From: Deltaproteobacteria bacterium
GTDB taxonomy: Bacteria; Myxococcota_A; UBA9160; SZUA-336
Length of the DNA: 64,000 bases
Direction of reading: 5' to 3'
NCBI GenBank assembly: GCA_029261925.1
Contig: JAJDAJ010000052.1
Coordinates: 1-64,000 of the forward strand
Below, in pieces: positions 10,559 to 18,718 of the stretch (positions within the stretch are counted from its first letter, which is position 1; every line of letters starts with the position of its first letter). Position numbers and translations under genes: made by a program. The notes beneath the pieces were generated by a model, which was given only the letters and a program-made list of their open reading frames with translations, was not told the DNA's origin and made no database searches.

Positions 10559-11419
10559 ATGGCCATGCCGAGCATTCCCGTGATCGACCTGATGATGGGC
10601 ATCCCGGGCGAGGACACCAGCGAGTGGTACGAGTTCATCAAGCCGCTGCTGATGGATCGCGAGAGCCGCGAGCAGTTCCGGATGCCGGCGCAGTACATGT
10701 TCACCGACATCCCGCAGCTCGGCGGCAAGGACGACTACCCGGCCTTCGTCGTGCGCGAGATGGATCGCTTCGGGATCGAGCGCGCCATGGTCGGCTACGG
10801 CGAGCGCTCGCTCGAGGCGGTGGAGCGCTACCCGGAGCGCTTCTTCCTCAGCTACGAGGCGAATCCGAACCTCGGCATGGACGAGGTGCGACGCATCAAG
10901 GCCCTGCACGCCGAGCACGGGATCCGCGCCGTGACCGCGTTCCCGTCGGGCCTGTGCCCGCAGGTGCCGATCAACGACCGCAAGTGGTACCCGATCTACG
11001 CGACCTGCGTGGAGCTCGACATCCCGTTCTGCTGCTGCACCGGCGTGCCCGGGCCGCGGGTGCCGATGGCGCCGCAAAAGGTCGAGCTGATCGACGAGGT
11101 CTGCTGGTTCTTCCCCGAGCTGCGCTTCGTGATGCGTCACGGAGCCGAGCCGTGGACCGCGCTGGCCGTCAAGCTGATGCTCAAGTGGCCCAATCTCTAC
11201 TACATGACCAGCGCCTTCGCGCCGAAGCACTACCCCGCCGACATCGTGCACTTCGCCAACACGCGCGGCGCCGACAAGGTCATGTACGCGGGCTACTTCC
11301 CCATGGGACTCTCGCTGGAGCGGATCTTCAAGGACATGCCGGGCGTACCTTTCCGGGACCACGTGTGGCCCGGGTTCCTGCGCGAGAACGCGCTGCGGGT
11401 GTTCAAGCTCGAGGGCTGA
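10559..11419 (+). CDS. Amidohydrolase-fold (Amidohydro_2-like) protein without usual metal ligands
   Basis: A 286-residue TIM-barrel protein of the amidohydrolase_2 type. Recognisable family features are the C-terminal DKVMYAGYFP...LERIF...FLRENALRVFKLEG block, the LRFVMRHGAEPW segment, and KWPNLYYMTSAFAP. The N-terminal HxH metal motif is replaced by IDLMMGIPG, and the late Asp of the usual F-G-[ST]-D-x-P motif is replaced (YAGYFP). It may be a non-metal or non-catalytic member. An AGGAGGG ribosome site ends 5 bases before the ATG; a second Met lies two codons in. The F420-type oxidoreductase follows after 4 bases, so the two are probably one operon. Confidence 0.8.
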   Translation: MAMPSIPVIDLMMGIPGEDTSEWYEFIKPLLMDRESREQFRMPAQYMFTDIPQLGGKDDYPAFVVREMDRFGIERAMVGYGERSLEAVERYPERFFLSYEANPNLGMDEVRRIKALHAEHGIRAVTAFPSGLCPQVPINDRKWYPIYATCVELDIPFCCCTGVPGPRVPMAPQKVELIDEVCWFFPELRFVMRHGAEPWTALAVKLMLKWPNLYYMTSAFAPKHYPADIVHFANTRGADKVMYAGYFPMGLSLERIFKDMPGVPFRDHVWPGFLRENALRVFKLEG

Positions 11420-11423
11420 GCGG

Positions 11424-12431
11424 GTGAAGATCGACGGCGCGCTCATGGCCGCGACGCCCGAGGCGTCGGGGGCGCTCGCGCGGGAGCTCGAGGAGCAGGG
11501 ACACGACGGGGTCTACTCGTTCGAGGGGCCACACGACCCGTTCTTCCCGCTGTTGCTGGCGGCGCAGACCACGAAGCGCGTGGAGCTCGCGACCGGCGTC
11601 GCGATCGCGTTCGCGCGCAATCCGATGATCTGTGCGCAGATCGCGCACGACCTGCAGCGTCTCTCCTCGGGCCGCTTCATCCTCGGGCTCGGCACCCAGA
11701 TCCGTCCCCACATCGAGCGGCGCTTCAGCCAGAGCTGGTCGCGGCCGGCCTCGCGCATGCGCGAGTTCGTGCTGGCAATCCGCGCGATCTGGGCCTGCTG
11801 GCGCGACGGCGGCAAGCTCGACTTCCGCGGCGAGTTCTACACGCACACGCTGATGACGCCCATGTTCAGCCCCGGCCCCAACCCGTTCGGCGATCCGCGG
11901 ATCTTCCTGGCGGGCGTCGGCTCCCGCATGATCGAGGTCTGCGGGGAGGTGGCCGACGGCTTCTTCGTGCACCCGCTGCACACGCCGTCGTACCTGCGCG
12001 AGATCGCGCTGCCCGCGCTCGAGCGGGGCCTCGCGGCCGGCGGCCGGGAGCGCGATCGGCTCGAGGTCTGCTGCCAGACCATCGTCTGCATCGGCAGCAA
12101 TGACGAGGAGATCGCCCGGGCCCGGAACAAGGCCAGGGCACAGCTCTCCTTCTACGGCTCAACCCCCGCCTACGGGGGCGTGCTCGAGCACGCCGGGCAC
12201 GACGACCTGCACCCGGAGCTCAACCGCATGTCCAAGCAGGGCAAGTGGCTGGAGATGAATGGCCTGATCCCCGACGACCTGCTCGACGAGGTCGTCGTCA
12301 GCGGGACGCCGTCCGGCGCCGGTGCCCGACTGCGCGAGCGGAACGGCGCGCTGGTCGAGCGCAGCGGCCTGGGCCTGTACAACGAGACCGAGCCCGACGC
12401 GGTCGTCGACCTGATCCGCGCCAGCCGCTAG
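11424..12431 (+). CDS. LLM-class F420-dependent oxidoreductase (MSMEG_2256-like)
   Basis: A luciferase-like TIM-barrel oxidoreductase of 335 residues, started at a GTG 4 bases after the amidohydrolase-fold gene. It has VELATGVAIAFARNPM, HDLQRLSSGRFILGLGTQIRPHIERRF and FLAGVGSRMIEVCGEVADG, which match the subfamily that uses coenzyme F420 or flavin. The likely chemistry is hydride transfer to or from a ketone, alcohol or enoyl compound; the substrate is unknown. I see no F420 synthesis genes in the window, so use of F420 rather than FMN rests on family resemblance alone. Confidence 0.85.
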   Translation: MKIDGALMAATPEASGALARELEEQGHDGVYSFEGPHDPFFPLLLAAQTTKRVELATGVAIAFARNPMICAQIAHDLQRLSSGRFILGLGTQIRPHIERRFSQSWSRPASRMREFVLAIRAIWACWRDGGKLDFRGEFYTHTLMTPMFSPGPNPFGDPRIFLAGVGSRMIEVCGEVADGFFVHPLHTPSYLREIALPALERGLAAGGRERDRLEVCCQTIVCIGSNDEEIARARNKARAQLSFYGSTPAYGGVLEHAGHDDLHPELNRMSKQGKWLEMNGLIPDDLLDEVVVSGTPSGAGARLRERNGALVERSGLGLYNETEPDAVVDLIRASR

Positions 12432-12443
12432 CAGGCTAGCCGG

Positions 12444-12896
12444 TCAGGGGGGCGGCGGTACGCAGCGACGCGCCTCCATCAGGCAGGCCGCGTCGCGGTT
12501 GAGGCCGCTGCTCTCGCGGCCCTCGACCCGGACCTGCTGGACCACGCCGTCGGCGATCTCGACCGACATCTCGCAGTAGCCGGCATCGCGCGGGCGCTCG
12601 CCGGTCATCAGGAAGTCTCCTGCCTCGCGCCGCCGCCGGCTCTCGCCGATCGTGGGGTCTCCGCGCTCGATCGGCCCGAGGGACACCGGCTCGAGCGGCT
12701 CCCCGTCGATGCTCCAGCGGTAGATCACCACCTCGACCTCGTCGTCGGGCTGGACCTCGGCGGGGACGGGCAGGCACTGGCTGAGGGCCCGGCTCTTCAT
12801 GCCGATCAGTCCCTCGCGGATCCGCTCCACCTCGCTGGCGTACGTGGTGCAACCCGCCACGAGGACGACGGCGGCGAGGATCGCGACGCGGCGCAT
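12444..12896 (-). CDS. Small predicted lipoprotein, function unknown
   Basis: A 150-residue exported protein. The N-terminus MRRVAILAAVVLVAGCTTYASE has a good lipobox (VAGC), so it is likely anchored by a lipidated Cys at about residue 16. The mature part has a beta-rich look (EVEVVIYRWSIDGEPLEPVSLGPIERG) and several Cys residues, two of them near the C-terminus. I do not recognise the family. It follows the Sel1-repeat gene on the same strand after 9 bases, so the two are probably co-transcribed. Confidence 0.75.
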   Translation of the reverse strand: MRRVAILAAVVLVAGCTTYASEVERIREGLIGMKSRALSQCLPVPAEVQPDDEVEVVIYRWSIDGEPLEPVSLGPIERGDPTIGESRRRREAGDFLMTGERPRDAGYCEMSVEIADGVVQQVRVEGRESSGLNRDAACLMEARRCVPPPP

Positions 12897-12905
12897 GCCC
12901 GGAGT

Positions 12906-14315
12906 CTACCGCTCGCCGGCCGCGGACTCGACGTCCGGGGCCGCCGGGATGTAGAGGCCCGGGGTCGCGGCGCCCGGGGCGATCTCGCCGGCGCGGCGGC
13001 GCCAGCGCGCCGCGGCACCCGGATCCAGCTCGACGATGGTTCCGCTCTCGTACCACTGCGCGAGCTCGAGCATCGCCGCGGGCTCGTCCTGGGCGGCCGC
13101 CTTGCGCATCCAGTGGAGCGCCTCGATGTCGTCGGGCGCCACGCCGATCCCGTGCGCGTACATCAGCGCCAGGTTGGCCTGGGCCCGGGGGTGCCCGCGG
13201 CGCGCGGCGCGCTCGACCCAGCGGAAGCCCCGCTCCGGGTCGTGCTCGACGCCCTGGCCCGACATGTACAGGGCTCCCAGCGAGTTCTGCGCCCCGGTGT
13301 GACCCTCCCGCGCGGCGGTCCGCAGGTGCCCCAGCGCGAGCTCCGCGTCGACCTCGACGCCGGCGCCCTGCAGGTAGGCCACGGCCAGGTTGTAGTGGGC
13401 GTCGAGATCGCCGGCCCCGGCCGCCTCGCGGTACCAGCGCACGGCCGCCCGGGGATCCGCCGGGGTGCCGCGTCCGAGTGAGTACAGCACCCCCAGGGCG
13501 CTCTGCGCCTCGGGCACGCCCGCCTGGGCCGCGGCCCGGTAGAGCTCGAACGCGCGCGGCTCGTCGGGCTCGACGCCCTGGCCGTGCAGCAGGATGCGGG
13601 CCAGGCGGGTGCGCGACACGGCGTCGCCCTGCGCCGCGGCGGCCTCGTACCAGCGGGCGGCGCGGGCATGGTCCGGTCCGGGGACGCCCGCGCCGAGCTC
13701 GTACAGCTCTCCCAGTCGGCGCTGAGCATCCGCGTCGCCGGCATCCGCGGCCCAGCGCAGCCAGCGGGCTGCCTCGCGCGGGTCGGCCCGCACCCCGGCG
13801 CCCTCGAAGTACATATGCCCCAGCTCCGTCTGGGCCCCGGGCAAGCCGTCGCGCGCGGCCCGCTCGATCCACTCCACCGCGGTCAGCGGGCTGCGGCGAA
13901 GTCCGGCGCGCCCCTCCCGGTACAGCCGGCCCAGGTCGAGCATCGCGGGCGTGTGGCCCGCGCGGGCGGCGAGGCCCAGGAGCTCGGCCGCGCGGGCCTC
14001 GTCCGCGAGCGTCTCCGGGCCGTCGAGCAGCAGCGTCCCCAGCCGCCAGCGCCCCTCGTCGTCTCCCTGCGCCGCGGCTGCCTCGTACCAGCGGGCGGCC
14101 TCGACGGGGTCGGCCTCGACGCCGAGCCCGTGCTCGTGGATCTCACCGACCCGGATCTGCGCGGCCGGGCTGCCCTGGTGCGCCGCGGGCAGGGCCCGGG
14201 CGAGGGCCTCCGGGTAGTCGCCGGCGGCGAACGCGGGATCGCCCGGCACGTGTCGGGTCGAGCAGGCGGTGGTGAGCGACAGCAGGGCCAGCAGCAGCCC
14301 GAGACGTCCCGGCAT
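12906..14315 (-). CDS. Sel1-repeat (TPR-like) exported protein
   Basis: A 469-residue solenoid made of about ten Sel1-like repeats of 36 residues, each with the A..W(Y/L)..AA..G...A...L(A/G).(L/M)Y..G.G consensus (for example ARWYEAAAAQGD, LGHMYFEGAGV, LALMYAHGIGV). Sel1 arrays bind proteins and often act as periplasmic or outer-membrane scaffolds. The N-terminus (LLLALLSLTTACS) is a signal peptide with a poor lipobox, so lipidation is uncertain. It lies downstream of the Ton motor operon on the same strand, separated by hairpins (see 14387-14405), so it may be an independent unit or a partly read-through tail of that operon. Confidence 0.88.
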   Translation of the reverse strand: MPGRLGLLLALLSLTTACSTRHVPGDPAFAAGDYPEALARALPAAHQGSPAAQIRVGEIHEHGLGVEADPVEAARWYEAAAAQGDDEGRWRLGTLLLDGPETLADEARAAELLGLAARAGHTPAMLDLGRLYREGRAGLRRSPLTAVEWIERAARDGLPGAQTELGHMYFEGAGVRADPREAARWLRWAADAGDADAQRRLGELYELGAGVPGPDHARAARWYEAAAAQGDAVSRTRLARILLHGQGVEPDEPRAFELYRAAAQAGVPEAQSALGVLYSLGRGTPADPRAAVRWYREAAGAGDLDAHYNLAVAYLQGAGVEVDAELALGHLRTAAREGHTGAQNSLGALYMSGQGVEHDPERGFRWVERAARRGHPRAQANLALMYAHGIGVAPDDIEALHWMRKAAAQDEPAAMLELAQWYESGTIVELDPGAAARWRRRAGEIAPGAATPGLYIPAAPDVESAAGER

Positions 14316-14386
14316 GGGAATCTCCCGGGGGGAGCCTTGAGGCGGGGGACCCCCTCAGGATCGGCCGGGAGGCCGGACTGCTTGAT

Positions 14387-14405
14387 GCGGCGCCGGAGGC
14401 GCCGC
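14387..14405 (-). terminator. Hairpin at the end of the Ton motor operon
   Basis: GCGGCGCC at 14387-14394 and GGCGCCGC at 14398-14405 form a perfect 8-bp stem with a 3-base loop, 30 bases past the TPR gene stop on the minus strand. Two further GC-rich hairpins (near 14337-14356 and 14363-14376) occupy the same gap. There is no T-run. Confidence 0.35.
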
Positions 14406-14434
14406 TGGCCGGAGCGTGGGTGCCGGGAGCGCCG

Positions 14435-15799
14435 CTACTCGCTGCCGCTCTCGGCGTCCTTGTCGTCGTCCTCGTCGTCCTCGGCCTCGGGCGTCTCGGC
14501 GGCGGCTGCCTGCGTGGGCATCTCCTGCTCGACCACGCGCAGCCACTGGATGGCGGGCTTGCGCGACTTCGGGTCCTTGCGCGCCAGCTGGAACTGTCCC
14601 CGCGCCCCCTTGTACTGCTTCATGTTGTACAGGGCGATCCCGCGCAGCAGGTGTGCGTTGCCCGGGTTCTTGAGGCCGCCCTTCTGGCTGGCCCGGCGCA
14701 GCGCCTTGTTGGCGTCTCCCCAGCGCTCGGCGTCGATGTGGATCTGGCCCAGGCGCAGGTAGAGCGTGCCCTCGTCGGACTCCCGGGCCGCGCGCTCGAG
14801 CGGGCCGAGGGCCTTCTCGAGCTCTTGCGAGAGCATCCAGGCGTTGCCCTGGAGCTCCCAGTTCTTCTGCGTCTTCTCGACCTTGCCGTCCCCGATGTGC
14901 TCCTCCATCAGGGTCCCGGCCTTGTAGGGCACCTCCTGGAACAGGTACATCTGCGCCAGGCGAACGATCTCGCGGTCCTCGTCGAAGAAGCCCGAGCGGT
15001 AGGCCATCTCCAGGGCGACCAGCGAGTCGAGGTCGCGCCCGGTCTCGCCATACACGGCGGCGAGCTGCTTCCAGTAGGCCTCCTTGGGCCAGTAGGTCAG
15101 CAGCGTCTCGAGGCCGGGGATGGCGTCCTTGTACTTCTTCAGCTGGAGGCGCAGCTGCACGGTCATGCGCAGCCAGTTCTCCTTGGGCTCGTCCATCTTG
15201 GCGATGCCCTGCTCGGCCCAGTTCAGTGCCTCGGCGTACTTCTCCTGCTGTGCATACGCGTTGGCCATCATCATGTAGGCGCTCGCGGCGGGGTTCTCGG
15301 CCTTCTCGAACCAGTCGAGCAGGGCGGCGATGCCCTCCTTGTAGCGGCCCTCGATGAGGTAGAGCTGGCCCAGGTTGTACTGCAGGTTGAGCTGCGTCCC
15401 GTCGGGCAGGGCGCCGAGGGCGAGCGTGCGCTTGAAGGCCTCGATGGCCTTGCCGTACTTCTCCTGCTGCGCGTAGATGAAGCCGAAGCTCTGCTGCACC
15501 AGCGCCTGCTCGTGCTTGTTGAGCTTGTCCTCGCCCATGTCCCAGATCTGCTGCAGCAGCGCGAGCCCGCGCCGGTAGCGCTCGGCCTCGGGCAGGCTCG
15601 ACTCCTCGCCGGCGATCAGCTGGTTGGCCTCGTTGAGCTTGTCGGCGACGCGCTTGCTCACCGCCTCGACCTTCTTGGTCTTCGGCGGGGCGCGGCGCTC
15701 GCGCGCCTCGGCCGGGGAGGCCGGCCCGAGCACGCCCGCCAGGAACGCGAGGGCCAGCAGCGGTGCGAAGAATCGCGAGAAGGACCTGAGCATCATCAT
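14435..15799 (-). CDS. TPR protein of the TonB/TtpC-type operon
   Basis: A 454-residue exported TPR protein. After a signal peptide (FFAPLLALAFLAGVLGPASPAEA) come about eight TPR-like helical hairpins (FGFIYAQQEKYGKAIEAFKRTL, YNLGQLYLIEGRYKEGIAALL and others), then an acidic low-complexity tail (AEDDEDDDKDAESGSE). A TPR protein in this position is usual in DUF3450-ExbB-ExbB-ExbD-TonB operons of Gram-negative marine bacteria and is thought to support the Ton complex in the periplasm. The start is ATGATGATG; the first ATG overlaps the tonB stop, giving ATGA coupling. Confidence 0.88.
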   Translation of the reverse strand: MMMLRSFSRFFAPLLALAFLAGVLGPASPAEARERRAPPKTKKVEAVSKRVADKLNEANQLIAGEESSLPEAERYRRGLALLQQIWDMGEDKLNKHEQALVQQSFGFIYAQQEKYGKAIEAFKRTLALGALPDGTQLNLQYNLGQLYLIEGRYKEGIAALLDWFEKAENPAASAYMMMANAYAQQEKYAEALNWAEQGIAKMDEPKENWLRMTVQLRLQLKKYKDAIPGLETLLTYWPKEAYWKQLAAVYGETGRDLDSLVALEMAYRSGFFDEDREIVRLAQMYLFQEVPYKAGTLMEEHIGDGKVEKTQKNWELQGNAWMLSQELEKALGPLERAARESDEGTLYLRLGQIHIDAERWGDANKALRRASQKGGLKNPGNAHLLRGIALYNMKQYKGARGQFQLARKDPKSRKPAIQWLRVVEQEMPTQAAAAETPEAEDDEDDDKDAESGSE

Positions 15800-16410
15800 C
15801 GCCTCCCGTTGTCTTCCATCTTCCACTCGAGCACGATCTCCACGCCGTTTCGTGCCTCGGGCACTCCGTCCACGATCTTCGGCTTGTACTTGTACTTGGA
15901 GACGGCTCGCTTGGCCTCGCGGTCGAAGGTGCCGGGCGGCTCGGAGTCCACCACCTCGACGCCCGTGACGGTTCCGGCCGGTGTGATCGTGAAGCGCAGG
16001 TAGACCCAGCCCTCGATGCCCATCTGCTGGGCGCGACGCGGGTAGTTGTGCGGGATGCGGACGAGCGGGATCACGTCCATGTCGCTCGCGACCGCGCCCA
16101 CGCCGCCGGCTCCCTCGAAGCCGAAGGTCGGGATGTCGATCGTGCCGCCTCCGCCGCCCATGTTGGGCCGCGCCGAGGCCGACAGGTCGATGTCGGGCGG
16201 TGGCGGGGGCTCCTCCTGCTCCTGCTTCTTCGGCAGCTCGCGCTCCTTCGTCTCCGTGTCGCTGTCCTCGGGCAACTGCACGAAGTCCAGGAGGTTGATG
16301 CCCTCGTCCTGCAGGCGCATCTCCTCGACCGTGATCAGGTACTGCATCAGGAAGAACAGCGCGAAGGCTGCGACGACGCCACCGAGGACCGAGCCGGCGA
16401 AGCGGAGCAT
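15796..16410 (-). CDS. tonB: Energy transducer TonB (TonB2 type)
   Basis: A 204-residue TonB that passes inner-membrane proton energy to outer-membrane receptors. It has an N-terminal membrane anchor (VLGGVVAAFALFFLMQYLI), a short linker with PPPPPDIDL, and a C-terminal domain with the usual YPRRAQQMGIEGWVYLRFTITPAGTV block and a KYKYKP strand. The proline-rich spacer is short, as in TonB2 proteins that work with TtpC-type partners. It sits between exbD (5 bases) and the TPR gene (overlap). Confidence 0.93.
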   Translation of the reverse strand: MLRFAGSVLGGVVAAFALFFLMQYLITVEEMRLQDEGINLLDFVQLPEDSDTETKERELPKKQEQEEPPPPPDIDLSASARPNMGGGGGTIDIPTFGFEGAGGVGAVASDMDVIPLVRIPHNYPRRAQQMGIEGWVYLRFTITPAGTVTGVEVVDSEPPGTFDREAKRAVSKYKYKPKIVDGVPEARNGVEIVLEWKMEDNGRR

Positions 16411-16415
16411 GAGAG

Positions 16416-16829
16416 CTACTCGCTCGTCCGGTTGGCCGCGATCGCGATGTTGGGCGCACCCGCGAGCTTGGCCTGGTCCATGACCTTGACGAAGACTCCG
16501 TTCTCGGACTTCTCGTCGGCCTGGATCACGACCGAGCCCTGCGGGTTCTCGGCGAGCAGCCGCTCGACGTTCGCCCGGACGGCGCGGATGTCCACGCGGC
16601 GGCGCTGGATCCAGATCTGGTTGTTCTTGCTGATCGCGATCAGGATGTTCGCCTTGTCCTTCTTCGTCGCGGTCGCGGCGTCGGGCCGGTTCACGTCGAT
16701 TCCGGCCTCCTTGACGAACGAGGCCGTGACGATGAAGAAGATCAGCAGGATGAACACGACGTCGAGCATCGGGGTCAGGTTGACCTCGCTCTCGTCCTGC
16801 TTGGCGCGGTGTCGTCTCATTCGAGACAT
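16416..16829 (-). CDS. exbD: Biopolymer transport protein ExbD
   Basis: A 137-residue inner-membrane subunit of the proton-driven Ton motor. The single membrane helix follows NLTPMLDVVFILLIFFIVTASF, in which Asp23 is the conserved proton-path residue. The periplasmic part has the ExbD/TolR fold, with NILIAISKNNQIWIQRR near the start and SVVIQADEKSENGVFVKVMDQAKLAG toward the end. It begins 4 bases after the upstream ExbB stop. Confidence 0.94.
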   Translation of the reverse strand: MSRMRRHRAKQDESEVNLTPMLDVVFILLIFFIVTASFVKEAGIDVNRPDAATATKKDKANILIAISKNNQIWIQRRRVDIRAVRANVERLLAENPQGSVVIQADEKSENGVFVKVMDQAKLAGAPNIAIAANRTSE

Positions 16830-16833
16830 GACG

Positions 16834-17349
16834 TCACTCCTGTGTGAGCAGGTCCTCGACCCGCTCGGTCTCGCGCCTCACGTAGTTCTGGAGGCGCACG
16901 GTCAGGTACAGCCCGGAGATCGCCGCGACCATTCCCGCCATGGTGGGAATGGTCGCCTTGGACACGCCCTCGGCCATGAGCCGTGCGTTGCTGCTGCCGG
17001 TGATGGCCATGGTATCGAAGACCGTGATCATCCCGGTCACCGTGCCCAGCAGGCCCAGGAGGCTGCAGATGCCGACCAGCGTCTGCAGCAGCCCCAGCCC
17101 CCGGTTCAGGCCCGACGAGACGTCCGAGATGAGCTGGGTCCGGATCTGCTTGGCGTACCAGTTGCGCCGTTCGGCGCGGGCTTGCCACTCGTCCACCACG
17201 CGCTGTACCAGGTTGCGGTGCTCGGTGCGGATGTACCAGTAGCGCTCGATGATCAGCGTCCACATCATCACCAGCACGATAGCGATCAGGTACAGGACCT
17301 GGCCCCCGCGCTCGATGAACGACTCGACTGCGTACCAGGGCTCAAGCAC
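16834..17349 (-). CDS. exbB: MotA/TolQ/ExbB proton channel protein (ExbB2)
   Basis: A 171-residue inner-membrane channel subunit. The first helix is GGQVLYLIAIVLVMMWTLIIERYW; two later helices contain TLVGICSLLGLLGTVTGMITVF and TIPTMAGMVAAISGLYLTVRL, the ExbB/TolQ signature with conserved Gly and Thr. The short size is normal for the second ExbB of TtpC operons. Its first 8 bases overlap the end of the longer ExbB/TtpC gene, indicating coupled translation. Confidence 0.93.
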   Translation of the reverse strand: MLEPWYAVESFIERGGQVLYLIAIVLVMMWTLIIERYWYIRTEHRNLVQRVVDEWQARAERRNWYAKQIRTQLISDVSSGLNRGLGLLQTLVGICSLLGLLGTVTGMITVFDTMAITGSSNARLMAEGVSKATIPTMAGMVAAISGLYLTVRLQNYVRRETERVEDLLTQE

Positions 17350-18718
17350 TGAGCTTCTCCGCCTCCTCGGCGCGCCGCGCGATCATGCCCGCAGCCTGCT
17401 CTTCCAGGATCTCCACCAGACCGCGGCTGCGGTCGTTCAGGAAGCTGTGCAGCAGCGTCAGCGGGATGGCGACCATCAGGCCGAGCATGGTGGTGACCAG
17501 GGCCACCGAGATGCCCGAAGCCATCATCTTGGGATCGCCGGTTCCGAATAGCGTGATCATCTGGAAGGTCTCGATCATGCCGATGACCGTGCCGAGCAGG
17601 CCCAGCAGCGGCGCCAGCACCGAGAACACCTTGACCGTGGTCAGGCCGCGCTCGAGCTTGGGCACCTCGCGCAGCACCGCCTCGTCGAGCTTGAGCTCGA
17701 CGGTCTCGACGTCCGCGTTCCGGTTCTCCTCGTAGGCCGCCATGATCCGGCCCAGCGGGTTGCCCGGATCCGCCTTGTCCGCCTTGACCTGGCGCCGGAT
17801 CCTGGAGCCGATCCCGGTCAGGGAGACGAACAGGAAGATCGCGAGCGCCACGCCGATCGCGCCCATGGAGAGGATGACGTAGCCGACCGCGCCACCCTGG
17901 GCGACGCGCTCGCGCGGTGTCGGCGCGTCCACAACCAGGCCCAGGATCTGGCCGCGCGACGGATCGACCACCATGTCGGCGTACTCGCCGCTGGCGCCCT
18001 CGTAGCTCGAGGCGGTTCGCGTGAAGCGCGACGGGGGCTGACGCTGCAGCTCCTTGAGCTCCTGCGTGTTGACCTCGTAGGTGAGGAACTCACCGTCGGA
18101 GACGGCCGTGAAGGCGCCCACGCGCGTGACCTCGCGGGGCTCCTTGGTGCCGTCCGTGCCCACGACGTTGGTCTGGAACCTCGTCGCAGTACCGGTCAGC
18201 GTCATCTCGCGCTGCAGCTCGTACCAGAGGGTGCGCAGCTCGTCGATCGCGGGCAGCTCCTTGGACTGGGCCAGCTCGTTGAGTGGCACGGCGCGTCCGG
18301 GGATCTGCACGTTGGTCATCGAGCCCTCGATCACGCTGCGCGTGTCGCCGGCCACCTGCCGGACCAGGCCGAAGAGCTCACCCAGGTTGCCCAGGCGCTG
18401 GCGCAGCTGGTCCTGGAGCGCGGCGATGTCGAGCTCGTTCTGCTGGAACGAGGCCTCGAGCTCCTCGCTCATCTTCTCCTGGCGGTCCTTCTCTGCCTTC
18501 GCGGCCGAGAGCAGCTTGGCCTGGTCGTCCTTGCGCTTCTGGAACTCCGCCTCGCGCTCGCGGATCATCTGCTGGTCGCGCGTGCGGCCCTGCTGGACCT
18601 CGCGCAGCAGCTGGTCGAGCGTCTTGCCGGCGGCCGGTTCGTTGTCCTGCGCCAGCGCCGCGAGCGGCAGCAGGGCCAGGCAGAGGGCAGGGGCCAGGAT
18701 GCGTGTCAGGGCCTTCAT
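17342..18718 (-). CDS. TtpC-like long ExbB protein with N-terminal coiled coil
   Basis: A 458-residue two-part protein. A signal peptide (LALLPLAALAQ) is followed by a periplasmic coiled coil (about residues 35-115, rich in EKDRQEKMSEELEASFQQNE) and a beta-rich DUF-like part. Then come a membrane helix (VGYVILSMGAIGVALAIFLF) and a full ExbB/TolQ module with LAPLLGLLGTVIGMIETFQMI and VTTMLGLMVAIPLTLLHSF. This matches TtpC of Vibrio TonB2 systems, which is required together with ExbB2, ExbD2 and TonB2 for some siderophores. It overlaps DUF3450 upstream (ATGA) and ExbB downstream. Confidence 0.9.
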   Translation of the reverse strand: MKALTRILAPALCLALLPLAALAQDNEPAAGKTLDQLLREVQQGRTRDQQMIREREAEFQKRKDDQAKLLSAAKAEKDRQEKMSEELEASFQQNELDIAALQDQLRQRLGNLGELFGLVRQVAGDTRSVIEGSMTNVQIPGRAVPLNELAQSKELPAIDELRTLWYELQREMTLTGTATRFQTNVVGTDGTKEPREVTRVGAFTAVSDGEFLTYEVNTQELKELQRQPPSRFTRTASSYEGASGEYADMVVDPSRGQILGLVVDAPTPRERVAQGGAVGYVILSMGAIGVALAIFLFVSLTGIGSRIRRQVKADKADPGNPLGRIMAAYEENRNADVETVELKLDEAVLREVPKLERGLTTVKVFSVLAPLLGLLGTVIGMIETFQMITLFGTGDPKMMASGISVALVTTMLGLMVAIPLTLLHSFLNDRSRGLVEILEEQAAGMIARRAEEAEKLSA

